DNA of 64,000 bases, taken from contig CM041202.1 of assembly GCA_023078555.1 (NCBI GenBank), positions 2,786,022 through 2,850,021 on the forward strand, written 5' to 3'. Source of the DNA: Ulva prolifera. Taxonomy: Eukaryota; Chlorophyta; Ulvophyceae; Ulvales; Ulvaceae. The notes under the pieces were generated by a model. It ran no database searches. It had not been told where the DNA came from and saw nothing but the letters and a program-made list of their open reading frames with translations. This document shows positions 25,233-37,690 of the stretch, in pieces. Positions within the stretch are counted from its first letter, which is position 1. Each line of letters starts with the position of its first letter. Both the position numbers and the translations under genes were made by a program.

Positions 25233-28200
25233 ATTCTTGATGAAACAGGCTTCATGGGCATGGATGAAGGCCGCTTTCAAGGGCGGGATCTGTGGTGAGG
25301 CGGGGCAAGCCAGAGCTTCGTAAATGCCAAGAATTGATGCGAATCTGAAAATTTGACAGACCGAGGCTAGTCCGCTCAGCAATGTTGCTTATGCCGCCAG
25401 AGGCATCTTTGCAGATAACACCTTGTACAGTTGCCCTCACATACCCACCACGGTTCGCTGAAATGCAGCTCGCCAGCGCTGCCCGTGTCCATCCACCCAC
25501 TGCTCAGGGCATGTATGTACATATATGCCGCTTGCAACTGTATGGATACAAACATTTCGGCATCAACCCCACATGCCGTAGGCTACGGAGGACTGACCAG
25601 CTCGAAAGTATACATATTTCCAATATGATTTTTGAGAAACGGTATGTGCAGCACAGTCCAAAACTGATGAAGGGCTGGAGGAGTGAACCAGCACCACCGA
25701 CATCTCAGCAGCGCCAATCAATTGTGCTACACAATTAATCTATCGCGACTCTAGAGTACCCCGCAACATCAGTGCCCGAGGCCCACAGTTCGTAACACTG
25801 CTGCAGCAATGCACCATCAATGTTGGCCGCACGTGGTGCCACACATGATCAACAAGATACCTCTCGACGACACTCTGCAATACCTTGGCTGCTTGCATCC
25901 GTGTCCCCATGGCACTCTGCAGAAGGGGGACAGGCAGGCCATCTCAGCGGAAGCACAACACCTAGGACAGCCAGCTGGACGTCACTGCCGCTGCAGTCCC
26001 CCACAACAAAGCGTTTGCGCCATCTGATCTCGGAAACGTTTCGGCCTGTGTTGATGTAGCAGCCCATGGTGGGTACCCTCTGGCTGCACAAGCGAGCGGT
26101 GACATACCTGCAGACCTTGGCCGCCTGCCCAGCTTCTGCCCAGCCCGGTGTGTGAGCAGGCAGGGGCCCCCCTTTGCACGGGCCGCCATGTCACTGGCAG
26201 TGAACCACTGCCCTGACGACACGCGGAGGCTTCAGGGCCGGTGCGGGACGCCCGCTGCCGCGAGCGCTGCCGGGGGAATGCGGCTTCGCAATGCACTCTG
26301 TCTGAGGTTGTGGCCCAAGGACGTGGCCATAGCTGCCACGTACGTGGGGGTCATTGCACCGCGTGAAGTGCACGTGTGTGTTTTAAAGTTGGGTCAAAGC
26401 TGTCCACTGCAGCGGGCCAGTGATGCATGTCAAGGTGGCTAGTGGCTGGAGGGTGGGAGGGTACTGTGGCCTGTGCAGATGGCCCGGGGGATGCACTCAT
26501 GGGGATCAGGTGGATCGTCAGCGCCGCACTTGTCTTGGTAGTCGTGCCTACGAGCATACGGCGGCGCGTTACAATATCACGTGCGCTATTTACGATCTGG
26601 GGTGTGCCAGATCTGGGGCTGCTGCTGTCTTGCGTGTATGCCTGTGGAAGCTCTCCCCTCCGCTGGGGCTTCCTCCTTCTAACTTCTCGCGCGTATGCGC
26701 CAGGACAACATTTTCTGACCAAGCTTTCTCTTACTGTCGCGTGTGGCGATATGCTCCATTGAATGTGCCACAGACGTCACGTGTGGCCTGCAGCCGCCGC
26801 ATTGTTTGACAGCTGTCTACACCAGCTTGACCATTGGTTGCTTCCCCAAGGGCGTTGTGTTCACCGATAGTGTTTCTGGATGCTTGCAGCAGTTCACGCT
26901 CTGGGCAAGCCTGGACTTTGATGAGATCGTGTTGCCATATACTCGCCCAAGCTAGAAGCTGAGTTGAGTTGATCCTGTCACCTAACCTTCGCTCGCTAAG
27001 CAGCACTCGATGTCCATTTAAATCTATCCCTTTTCCAAAAGTACTACAAACGTCTGTCTACCATTCAACCTGATCCATCACTCTTTCCTGTAGGTGCCTC
27101 GTACTGACTGATGGCTTGGCCATCATTGCTGATTGAGTTTTCCCAATTGCACAACCCCCACATGTTCCTCTGTGGCACATTCCTTGTCTGCAGTCGGCTT
27201 GGGCTGCGTACACCCACAACCACAAAGTTAGCCTCGGTGCACCACGGGGTCCAGCTGATGCTACCTTAGCCCAATTGTATTGCCCAAAGAGAAGATTAGG
27301 TGCTGGAGAGAATATCCAGCCTTCCTTCAACAGGTGCATTGGTTGGAGCCCCACCTGGAGACTCACTTCCCACCGGTGTGTAAGCCATGGCGGCCTGGAT
27401 TCTCACTCCACGAGGACATTTTCCTCAGCAAGGACACCACCAACTGTCGTCCTTGGTGCGCACGTACCACACATTTGGCTCAGGGGTTATGTCAACATGC
27501 ACGCATACAACCAACAGGTACGTTCCAGAGCATCTGCCCCCATGTACCAACAGACACCAGGTTCCATGCCGTGGTGCACATGTTCCACTCGTGATGGCAT
27601 GTCCAGCTTCCACCTGTGAAAGCTTCACTCTTGCCAGTGCCTGCAATCGATCAGTTACCATGGTCCTCACCATCACACCCCCCAACATGTGCATGAGACT
27701 GTGATCACTTCAGGGGAGCAGAGGTCAGCTCCAGTGAGGTGTCCTCCAGAGCATGGGCGCTTGTGCTCTCCGTCTGGCGTACACCGGGCATGCTGACTGC
27801 GGATGCTGACACTGCTTCAGACGCCCGGCTGCGGCCTGGACCATCTCGCAGTGGTGCCCCATTGCCTGTCGACGTACGCATGCTGGGCGAGGGGACCAGC
27901 TGGTCGCCAGCATTGGAGCTGTGGTGGCCAGAATCTCTGTGATTTGAGGCTCTGCGGGATGCGGCTGTAGCTACCTGCGCGGCCACATCCTGTTACAAGC
28001 GTATCGACACTGCAGGGAAGTGGTCAGAATGTATGAGATGATGCAATCGCAGGCCTCGGGAACCTCATGTGGACGGGCGCCGGATGCTCAAACAGTGCTG
28101 GGGACACTGAACGAGCTAGCACAGAAGGATGCATGTGCCGCTAGGTTCCTGATACGGCCACCCAAGCTGATCCATGTCCTGCGCTTTTTGTTCGAATATT

Positions 28201-31200
28201 CAGGTGAGAGAAGGGCGTCCCCTGCCTTTGCTGAGCCCTAACGAGTGCGAACATGAGGGCGCTGTGGGCAAAATCAGGCATTGACCCAGAATCCCCACAT
28301 ATGTATTGGATTGAATTCTTTCAGGTTTGAAGCTTCCATATGCAAATGGGAACCTTCAGGCAAACTGGTGCCAGACTGAGGGGCCCCGAATGCTCCCACA
28401 CGCAGGCCAAACAACTCGAAGCCGGAAAGATGTCACATTTGCTGTGATATTTGCCACAGTCTTCGGCTGCAAATGCATAGCTACACGGTGTAGCTTTCAG
28501 TACTTCCAACTGCGCTTGAGGCGCTGAACCCATGCATAGCCACACCATGATTACCATCCGCGTAGACGCGGCTGGGTCGCCCCGCATGCAAGAAAGCAAG
28601 CACTGATTGCAAATGAGTGTAGATCTGGTAGTAGAGGGAGGTGGGTCCAGCATTCACCTTGGATGAGGCAGGGGCTATGGCGGACGCCGCGGCGGTGTGC
28701 GGCCTCTGCAGCCGCCGCCGCTTGCGCTCACGCATCGCACTCAAACCGTACCCAATGTACGTGAGGATGCCTCCGGCCACGATTGCCACCCCGATGATGG
28801 TCAGCACCAGTGGCAAGCTGACGCTGATCCTTGAGGTCGTGCTGGTCAGCTTGCCTGCGTCCTCACCGCGCGGCCCGAAGGCAGAGATGACCTCCTGCAG
28901 TGCAATGCTCAGCAGCATCAGTGACCCAATGCTGTAGCGCTGCTGCAACTGGAGCTGGGAGGGATGTGAAAGTGCATCAAAGTCCACAAGCTACCCGGGT
29001 TTTGTCGGGATGTTGACATGCGGACGTGAAGGACTCCACGCAGATGCTGACGGAATGGCTCTGCCTTCACAGCGTGAGAACAGCACATCTCTGTTACTTG
29101 AGAGCCCGGGTGTTTGGGGGAGTGCCATTCTGCTCGATGCTGCCAGAGCGAGCACTGAGGCACATCGATCCACGCTCACGGTGATTGCTATGCCAGATAC
29201 TCCGCGGCCCCCTGCCAGATATGTCTTTACTACACTGGCTGCTTGCTGACACAACGTACGAGCAGGTGCATGAGCATTGTTCTGAGCTCGTCAGAGCAGT
29301 GCTCACGCTGAAGCAGCAGGCCGATGGCAGTCGACCACCTAGCTCTGCCACAGCTATTGGAATCTGTCAACAGCATGCGGGCCAGCAGCACCACGACCGA
29401 CACCTGGTAGAATGGAGCGGTCTGGGCCGAATGGGACGCACGCTGGCACTTAACCATCATGGCTGTTGCAGCCTCCTAGTCAGCATGTGCATGCCTCGCT
29501 ATTGTGGCCATATGCAAAGCCACACAGCACTGCGGTGACTACCGCATGTACAGCCAAAAGGCTATCCAAGAAATCAGCTGCTGACATCTGGGGTTATCCA
29601 CGCCCCTGTAGGGCCCCGACACATCACTTCATGCACATTCCTGAACAGGTGGTCTTCCTGCGAACATGGCCGCAGGCTAGGTGCAGAACACATGCTGGCT
29701 GCCTGGTTGTTGCACACCACCCATATTGACTGTATCGCATCTCGGGACACACACGCAACTGGCGGGCGTCTTACCTGTCGGGTCTGGAGCGCCCAGTCAT
29801 CCTCAGGCGTGAGAAACTGCCCAGAGGCCTCTGCCAGTGGTAGCACTGTACCCCCTTGCACAGCCCCCGCAGCACCCGCCCCCGGGACAGGCAGCACGTC
29901 CGCATACACCTCAGGCCAGCCAGTGCCGGCTCGGCGGACCGTCCAGTCCGCGCTGCAGCCTGACACCATGCACGCCTGTGCGCGGACGGCAGCTGAGCCC
30001 CATGCCGTGATCAGGCCGCTTGTGAGTGGACTGGGGGTGAGGGTGTTGGAAGTGAAGTCACAGGCGGCCATGGACAAGGAGGCGCTGCCGACGGGGTGGC
30101 CGACGTGGGCTGGGGCAGCAGAGCCGTTGAAGTCTGCAAAGGTGACGCCTGCAGGCAGTGCAGCTTCTGCAGCGACGGACCGGCTGGGGCAAGGAGGTGA
30201 GAATCTGGTTTGTGCTGAATCTGCAGCTGTGCCTACAGCAGGAGCCAAGGGACAGCAAGCCGCACGAGCTGGACAGCAGCGGAGATACTGCGAGGGGGAA
30301 AGAGCATAAATTTGGCATCACACCAAACCCACGATGGCACCGACTGTGGGCCCCCGGGCCGGCACACATACAGTAGCCTTATCGTCTGGGTGCGCTCACG
30401 AAGTTTTAGAAAGCAAGGCTACAGCTACCATGCCAAGCACGGCCACAATCTGGTGCATGTTGCGGCTGTGGATCAATCTGGCAGCCCTGGAAGTGTCGCG
30501 TGTCAATGTTCAGATCAGCATATGCGAGTCGTACCTTGTAGATATGCATGAGAGTTTGATTGTACGTCAATGCCTATCGAATGCGCAGCACCATTGGACT
30601 GTATCATGACGTTTGTAAGCCAGAGCTTGCCCTGAGGCGGCTTGTTCTCTAGAAGCAGTGGTAAATCTGGGCGGTTCATGGTGATGGCAGTGGGAAAGCT
30701 TGGATTTGGACCGACCCGCAGGTAGACGTTGTCAATCCACAACGACGTGGATGCTATAGCCAGCAGGTTGTCATTGTGGACCAGCAGGCACTGCTGCGTT
30801 CTCTGTGGCTGCAATGGGAGGCCACGAAGAAGTCCTCGCTCGAGCAACGCAACATTGGAGACTGGCAATTGACAATTCCCCTGAAAATATATCAACACTA
30901 GTCAAGTGAGAGTTTGAACAGCTGGCTGGCTTCCAAAGCTGTGATGATTGATGCCGATACCCAGACGGGCTGGAGGGTGGCCACGGAAGATGCATTGGTA
31001 GATGCAGCAGACAGGGTGTGGCAGTCACGCACAGTGATAGATTTGACAGAAGACGGGATGGTTCCCAGGATATGTGTATCTCCCGGCGGTGGTCGAAGCG
31101 ATGTCAGGTCTAGGTGGTTTCTAATCTGGATGTGTGCCACTCCAGTGGCTATCGCTGACTGCAGTTCCTCCGCATTTGACACTGGATTCCAAGCTGCTGC

Positions 31201-31335
31201 TGACCCATATACATATGCTGATCCATACGTGTTTGACTCCACCTTGAGCTGTGACAGTCGGTCAATGTCAATCAACTCCTCTCCAGGCACCAGCACCTCT
31301 GCTGTCGCACTGTCCTGCTTCAATTGTCGGGCCAT
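25233..31335 (-). CDS. Putative single-pass receptor-like protein with beta-helix-like ectodomain (incomplete model)
   Basis: Supported pieces: an N-terminal segment about 30898-31335 (starting MARQLKQD), one from 30880 to about 30560 and one from about 30200 to 29775; a membrane exon from 28954 to about 28620; a serine-rich exon 27707-27989; and a short exon 25233-25344. The first segments carry repeats typical of parallel beta-helix proteins (IATGVAHIQIRNHLDLTSL, SIITALEASQLFKLSL, STSLWIDNVYLRVG). The membrane exon has LPLVLTIIGVAIVAGGILTY followed by RERKRRRLQR, a classic single-pass helix with stop-transfer charges. The next exon is low-complexity Ser/Thr/Gly, as expected in a juxtamembrane region. 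I could not find a kinase core in 25.3-27.7 kb, and the join near 30890 has no good GT donor, so the model is incomplete and could even be two genes or a decayed gene. No function is assigned. Confidence 0.45.
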
Positions 31336-33034
31336 GCTCGGTCCACCCGCGCTCAATCAACACACGGTGAAGCCTCTTATTTGGGAAGATTTATCATGCG
31401 TGAGAGGGATCTTCTCATACGAAGATGGGCGCCATCCTGGGGGAGCGACACTTCTCTTCGGGAGCCGAATTCCTACACAATGATTCCAGGCGACTGCCAT
31501 CAAGATCAATAAATCGAATTCCTGAAATGACAATAAGCCATTACAGCTCCAGCGCTATGTGACCGTGTTTATTTGACTTGCAAGACACACCGACTCAACC
31601 TGCATTTGCAATGGGTACAGATCATTGGCGTTCTAAAGCGAGCTGCGCTGCTTCCAGCTGTGGATCTGTATACACGCGTCATGCTACTGCTCGCTTGATG
31701 TCGATCGGATGCGACGACTGCCTAGTCATGCCTCGTCAGCTTTTTGCACCATGCTGGTGTGACAACCATGCACGCGCATGACATGGATGATGATTGACAT
31801 CTCTAGCAGCTGCAGCAGTGAGCTACGCTTCACACAATGTCATATCAACTGCTTCGGGTGCTTTGCCGTATCATCTACCGCCTTCGTACCCTGCAGTTTG
31901 TCTTGATGGTTCTACCTGCTGAGTTCCAGCAGACTGTATTTCAGAAGATGCCGTAATGTTGCTGCTGATGCAATTAGTCCATGGACGGCCTCGTTCAGAT
32001 GATCGACCTGGCAAGCTTGTTTCGGCTGAATGAGCAAAACATTTTGCATCTTCTGAAGACGGGCGTGCTGGAGAGTCAGATAATGAAGTTGATTCAGTCA
32101 TAACGCGTTACCTTTGAGAGGAATGGTCATACTAGGGCATATGCCCAAGGGCATAGCAGGTACGGGGTAGCCTTTTCACCACAAGCTAATCGGGTCTTGC
32201 AGGGATGTTGGGGACTGATCGCTTACATCTTTGCACACATACATAAACTGCATCTATAAAAACGCCGTGTGTTTCTTTCCGGACGTGCTCGGTCTTGTGG
32301 GGAGTAGTGTGGAGGCTACCTGTCATGCCTCGAAATTGAGAGGTTTGGATGCAATGGGAGCAGCTGTGCTCGGTGCTGAAGGTGCGTGAATCATTTTGGA
32401 TCATGCAGCATGATCCAAAAGATTGATTGCTGCATTATTACAGACATCTGTGCACTGTCACACTGACAAAAGCTTGTGGACACGCTATATGATTGCGACC
32501 TCTTCACCAAGGCATGGACAGCAGTCGCCTGTTTATATGTAAGGACGCCAAACATGCTCTTTACATCAAGCAATTGCCTCGATAAAGCGCACCAGCTCCA
32601 CATTCAGGCCTCGCACCAGCAGCAGATATCAATGTTACTGCCATTCACATCCCAGCACAACTCCTCCAATCTAGAACGATGCAGATGTCGCTACCCACAC
32701 AACAACACTGCACTGTCCCAGCAAAGAAGCCCACGCAAGCTTCTATCCCGCAAGATCACCTCATGACTCGACCTCGGGGTCTGTGCACATGATATGCTTC
32801 TCCTTCAGCACCGGCTTTTTGGCCAAATGTTGCGTAAGGAAACCCAACTCACATTGCGCGCACCAGTAGTTTGGCCATCCTTCATGCCATCACATGGCTT
32901 GAGGAACGTATGGGCCACGCACCTACATCAAGCTGGCTGCATCTGACTCTGCTCGATGCAGGAGATAACGTGGTCATGCAGCATGTCCAACGTCTGTTCA
33001 TAGTTGCCATAGTGGACTTCTGTCACAGGCACAC
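31336..33034. other. Region without a confident gene
   Basis: A minus-strand serine-rich frame at 31871-32101 (start MTESTSLSDSPARPSSEDAK) could be an exon of either flanking gene; its codon use looks plausible but there is no domain. The rest, including frames at 32186-32603, shows nothing I can support. Confidence 0.3.
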
Positions 33035-35964
33035 CTACAGCACTCTCATAGGTGAGCAGTTGAGACGGCTATGCACACTGCAAGACATTGACACGTTGTT
33101 CAGCATACCATATAGGCTGTAAGCACTAAGGACCTCCTCGACACCGCAGAACTCATGTGCATCAGCGCTCGACGGCCCTTCATCTTCAGCCTCGCCCGAA
33201 CTGCAAGCCGAATTGTAGCCCACTTGTGAGTGCACCCTCGGCACAGCGGCCCCAGCATTCAAGTCAACCTGCCCAGAGGCGTTTGCCAGCAGCACCGCAG
33301 CGTCACATGCATGCGGTGTGACCACTAAAGGCACAAACACAGGCCGTCGGCATACCCCCTGCACATACAGCAACACTATCCCTCAGCAGCTGCTGCCATC
33401 TCGTCTCCAATTCGTCATCCAGGTTTGTACAGTGAAGTGAATCTGGGTGTACTTGGCCGTATCCTTGAGAGGACATTGACAAGAAGAAAATTGACAAGCT
33501 CTCAAGTGATTCAAGAGGACATCGACAAGGTTGGTGAGCAGAGCGATTGCAAAGCAATATGTGCAGTACAGCTGCTCAGACCGAGGTGAACTAGCGTCAT
33601 GAAGCCGCACCGAATCGACAGATCGATCATTGTAAATCTGCTCAAGTATGGCTTTGTCAGCCACTCGTTGCTGTTGCAGGTCTACTAGTGCCGCCCGAGC
33701 ACATGCCAGATGCGCCAGCACAGTGGGGGACTGCCCGGAAGGAGGCTGATCATCGTTTGACTCAGCACCTCCAGATGAGCACTCCTTGTGCTGAACCTCA
33801 TCTGAGTCGTTCATTGCCTCGCCACAGCTGGCGGGCAAGATGTGTTCGTGTGCAATGTCTGCATCAGGCTGGCCATGAAGAAATTCTGCAATCGTGGCAT
33901 TCACTGTTGCATGGGCTGCCAGAAGCAGTTCATTCACATGCCTCTCTGGATCACTGTATGGGTGGCGAAGGGAGACAGATGCTTACGCAGACAACAGGCT
34001 AGCCAGGTGGTGAACATGCAGGAGCCCAGCACAGATGTCATCCGCGAGCCACCTGTGTGCCAATCGCTTGTCTGCAAAAACACCACGTTGCAGTGCACCA
34101 GGGTGAATCGCTCTGCAGTGTTGTGGGCTGGCACCAAAGAAACGCGAACCTGCTTGTAGGCTGTGAGACCACCTCTTCGCTGCAGAGGAATGATCGACAC
34201 CATCAACCCCCCCCTCTGTGGGGAGGAGTAAGGTGCCATCAAGGTCATGCAGCGCTTCAGCAGTTCCGCGGGTGCTCCACCAGTGCCTCATCCGTTCATG
34301 TATGCTCATGCCATCGGACATGCTGCTGCTCATGACCGCAGCTATGTCACTACGTGCAAGTACACCTGCCTGCAGGAAGGATGAAGGGCAAAGCACATCT
34401 GAACGTGCTTCATCACTGTGGCCATACAATTCGCAGTGTTTCCTGAGACTGTCGATTGTGTTCGCATCATGCTCGCAAGGTGAAATTGTTTTGAGCATCA
34501 TGCAGGCTTCAGCAGAGGAGACTGCCACACAGCCACCCTGCTTGCTGCTTATCGATGCCCTGGCGACTTCATCCTCTGCATAAGACCATACCAACATGAG
34601 AGGCAGCCCAGATCCAGACACATGATGCCTCATGCATTTTCAATGCAGTCGATACACAGTTCGCTGTACCGAAATACACCCTGTCGCGAAAGGCTGTATG
34701 TCTGCAGGAATACATGTCGTCCCCATTGCAGCAGTTTGACATGGCATATGCCTGGAGGGATGTAGATGGAATTCCGCACGTGCTTCAGCGTGACAAGAGC
34801 ACCTGGAATAGAAGTGGGATTGCAAGAGCTGGTAGTCGACTTGCCTCCATCTGGCTCTTTGGAACCGGGGCCTCTGGATGTGTTGGACCTAGATGCAGTG
34901 TCGATGGCATCGAGCAGCCCAAACTCCCACATGTACATGCCTGGGTCCACATGAACACCCTCCAGAACCACTGACTTTCCAGATAGCAGCGCCTTCCTCA
35001 AGTCGCCGGCACATGCACGTCTCATCAGCATGCACTCCTTCCGGTACTGATGCAGCACATCACGGCCTGCAAGAGAGTGAAGCTCATCCACCTATGTGCT
35101 TGCAGCAGACGAGAAAGCTCACACAGGAGTCAACGAGAGAGGAAGATGCACCAATGACACTCTCAATCAGCAGAGATGAACACCTGTGGCTGCAGATGAA
35201 GGCTGTGGCTGTGGTGGCTGGTGCATCGGCTGCTCGGGCGGCTGTGCTGCGGGGAGCGACATGAGCGCAGCATACATTAGGTCACTCTGCTGTACATTTT
35301 GCATGTTGAGCCTGGAAGCAAGGCCTTGCGCAAGGCTCCGACGAAGCTCTGTCTTCGGGCCAGATAGCAGGACCACCAGTGGCACACGGTGGGACATGAA
35401 GGCTGACACCCGCAGGTACCGGTGCAAGTGAGCGCCGGAGAAGCCGTCGTCAAGCAGATGAAAGAACAGGATCCTCTCGAATGCATCAAGGGGAACATTT
35501 AGGATATTTCTATCCACAAGAAACTTCTTGACTTGGAGTGCTATCCGGACAGCCTGCACATCAAGGAGGATGGCCGAATCAGCGAACAAACAATGCAAGA
35601 GCATGCGAATAGGGCCGGATAAGCAACCTCAGACTAAGGTGCAGGAAAGACCGCACCTTCGCTCCATGGACTCTGATGACTGTCAGCATGCGGCTGAGCA
35701 AGAAGCGTGAAAAGACAAAGCTGTGTTTGTAATCTGGGCCGATCCAGATCTTGACCTGCGAGGCGAGATGAGGTCACATGCATGCTCCCTGCTCCCTGCC
35801 GTGCTGAGCCCTGATGCAGGATAGCAAATCATGCGATCATGCCAGAGCCAGGAGGGCCAGCGGACCTTCACAAAGTCGTATCTGGAGCTGGTTTGTGAGT
35901 CCATGCCACCGTCATGGTTGTGTAACGCAGGTGCTGCAGGAGCTGCAGGAGCACAAGCAGCCAT
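33035..35964 (-). CDS. Plant-type 2-phosphoglycerate-kinase-like P-loop protein with degenerate Walker A
   Basis: Exons 35866-35964, 35657-35755, 35184-35553 and 34630-35066 join in phase and give 334 aa from the ATG at 35964 (MAACAPAAPAAP). Landmarks of the plant LPG-like family appear in order: SSRYDFVKVKIWIGPD, VFSRFLLSRMLTVIRV, then AVRIALQVKKFLVDRNIL (ATP-cone-like), HRVPLVVLLSG, LASRLNMQNVQQSDLMYAAL, ECMLMRRACAGDLRKALLSG and VVLEGVHVDPGMYM. The relatives I recall read CGTACVGKST at the P-loop; here it is SGPKTELRRS, so the Gly-Lys-Ser is missing. The fourth exon can end at the stop at 34630, or splice (phase-1 donor near 34670) into a long Ser-rich region, about 33035-34595, that is open in pieces and may be the C-terminal extension seen in plant homologues. 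Kinase activity is doubtful; the plant family's reaction is not established. Confidence 0.8.
33421..33500 (-). repeat. Diverged 3' fragment of the SINE family
   Basis: The complement reads TTGTCAATGTCCTCT, then GGATACGGCC, and ends in a sequence like the SINE tail (AGATTCACTTCACTGTACA). It aligns with the full SINE at 44243. It falls in the possible C-terminal exon region of the 2-phosphoglycerate-kinase-like gene, so it is either intronic or exonised. Confidence 0.55.
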
Positions 35965-36928
35965 CTTCAGTGCCAACTGGAGGGGCTCTGGTTATCGATG
36001 CTGCTCCCTGGCCGAAGGACGGTCCTGTACATTGGCAATAATTGAATTCACGATCATTGCCAGATGAAGACGCGCTGTTTCGCTGCAGCGGCAGCTGCGG
36101 CGTGCCGGGGGCCCTGATCACGAGCGGCGATCGCTCAGTATGCTGGGGCACACAGGGAGAGCTGGAAGCCACATTCGCAGGCAGATTTGACGACCTCTTC
36201 ACACTGTCTCTGTGTCTGCCTACAACCTGCCTGGGGAATCCACAACAACACACATCAGGCGGCTACAGCCAGCGGGTATGTAATATCGGTTATGCGTGAA
36301 ATGGCAGCTCCCCTGATACGCCTGGTGTCAATGCACACACTTGGCAGCCATGCTGAGAAGCGCGCGGCTTCAGGCGAAAGACAATATTGAACTCAGATGT
36401 GACAAAGTCTGATTATTGTTGGATCTGAATGACACACAGCACAGTGAGGCACCAGAGATGGAGAGGCTGTATCGACGGACAAGGTGCAGGGTGTCAGAGA
36501 TGCAGAGAGCACCACAAGCGGCACGCGGTCATGCGGCATGCCGAAACACACCCCACCGGCACACATCAGCACTTTGCATCCTCAACCTCACCTTCATACC
36601 GCATCAACAGTACTACCCTGCACTGCCTCAGAACACAGAGGCAGTGAGCGGGCAGAGAGGGCCCCCAAACCACCCGCCCCCCCGGACCGAACCTGCGTCG
36701 CTACCCGCCACTGATACAGGAACCCCGGCTGGAGCACGTCTAACAATAGCTGGCCACATAGATAGATAGATAAATCAAATCTGACCTTGCATACAACTGC
36801 GGAATCCCAGCGGCGTTGCGCAGACGCGCCTGACCCACCCTGCCACGCAGGCGGAAGCGTGTGCGTGTGCCTGAGATGCACCTCCAGCACCCGCACACGC
36901 CTGGTCGTTCGCGCGTGTGTGCGGGGCT

Positions 36929-36943
36929 GGGGGGGGGGGGGGG
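36929..36943. repeat. Homopolymer of 15 G
   Basis: An uninterrupted G run in a GT-rich stretch. It is the smallest of three notable G tracts in the window. Confidence 0.9.
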
Positions 36944-37073
36944 TGGCACATGTGGCGGAGTGGGTTTGTTGCGGTACTGGTGGGCGCGACTGGGGTTGAG
37001 CGGCTGCAGTGGCCGGGGGTGTTGTGTGCAGAGCGGCGCTAGATGCTTGCGTGTGTAAGTGTTCCTGGCACCT

Positions 37074-37118
37074 GCAGTGCTACCTGGCCCTCTAGCTTTG
37101 CGCTTGTGGCACACACCT
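37074..37118 (-). repeat. Foldback-family repeat copy (arm)
   Basis: The complement matches the family core GTGTTACAAGGACAAAGC followed by a GGTAGCAC block, with several mismatches. Confidence 0.5.
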
Positions 37119-37204
37119 CTTTGAAGCCGGGGGATGCATGTTCGTGCGCGTGCGTGTCCGTGCGTGTCGACATGTGCCAGCGAGCGGCGGTGCGTGCGAG
37201 CGTG

Positions 37205-37452
37205 CCTGTGTTCGTGTGTTGCAAGGACGCCGTCGGGGAGGCAGGCAGCACTGCAGGACCTGCGCACATGTCACGAACAGGAACCCCACCTGCGACAGCA
37301 CCCGCCGTCACTTCTCTCCGAACGGCACTTGGCCCTGAGTTCGGGCGGATTCGAGGTGGCTGCCGCTCTCTTGGCGCGCGTCCGTTGGGCTGTTTCCTCG
37401 TTGTCCTGGCGGTGCTACCGGCCCCTCCGGCTTTGTCCTTGTAACACACATA
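37205..37452. repeat. Foldback/MITE-like element with inverted arms, about 248 bp
   Basis: The left arm (37205-37250) reads GTGTGTTGCAAGGACGCC then a GGCAGGCAGCAC block. The right arm (37403-37452) is the inverse: GGCGGTGCTACC ... CTTTGTCCTTGTAACACACA. The arms can pair imperfectly. The same arms recur, in both orientations, at about ten sites from 37 to 47 kb. No protein or clear target-site duplication is visible. A non-autonomous DNA transposon is the simplest reading, but degenerate dispersed minisatellites are possible. Confidence 0.55.
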
Positions 37453-37619
37453 GAACAGCACGGTGTGGTTGTGTTTGGGGCGCTGTGTTTGGGGCGTTGT
37501 GTTTGTGTTGGTTTGCGTTGGGGGTGTGTACTTGGCGGTCTGCGGGTCTGTGTCGTTTGATGAGAACGTGGTGGGACTTGTGTGTGCTGCGTGCGTGGGT
37601 ATCTGGGTGTGTGCTTGCT

Positions 37620-37690
37620 CTGCTTGCTTCTTTCGCGGTGCTGCCCGCCACGCCACCTTCATCCTTGGAACACATAGAACAGCACAGGGA
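37620..37690 (-). repeat. Foldback-family repeat copy (arm)
   Basis: The complement carries the arm with CCAAGGATGAAGG in the core and the same outer TGTTCTATGTGTT seen at 37440, so these two copies share more flank than the others. Confidence 0.5.
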
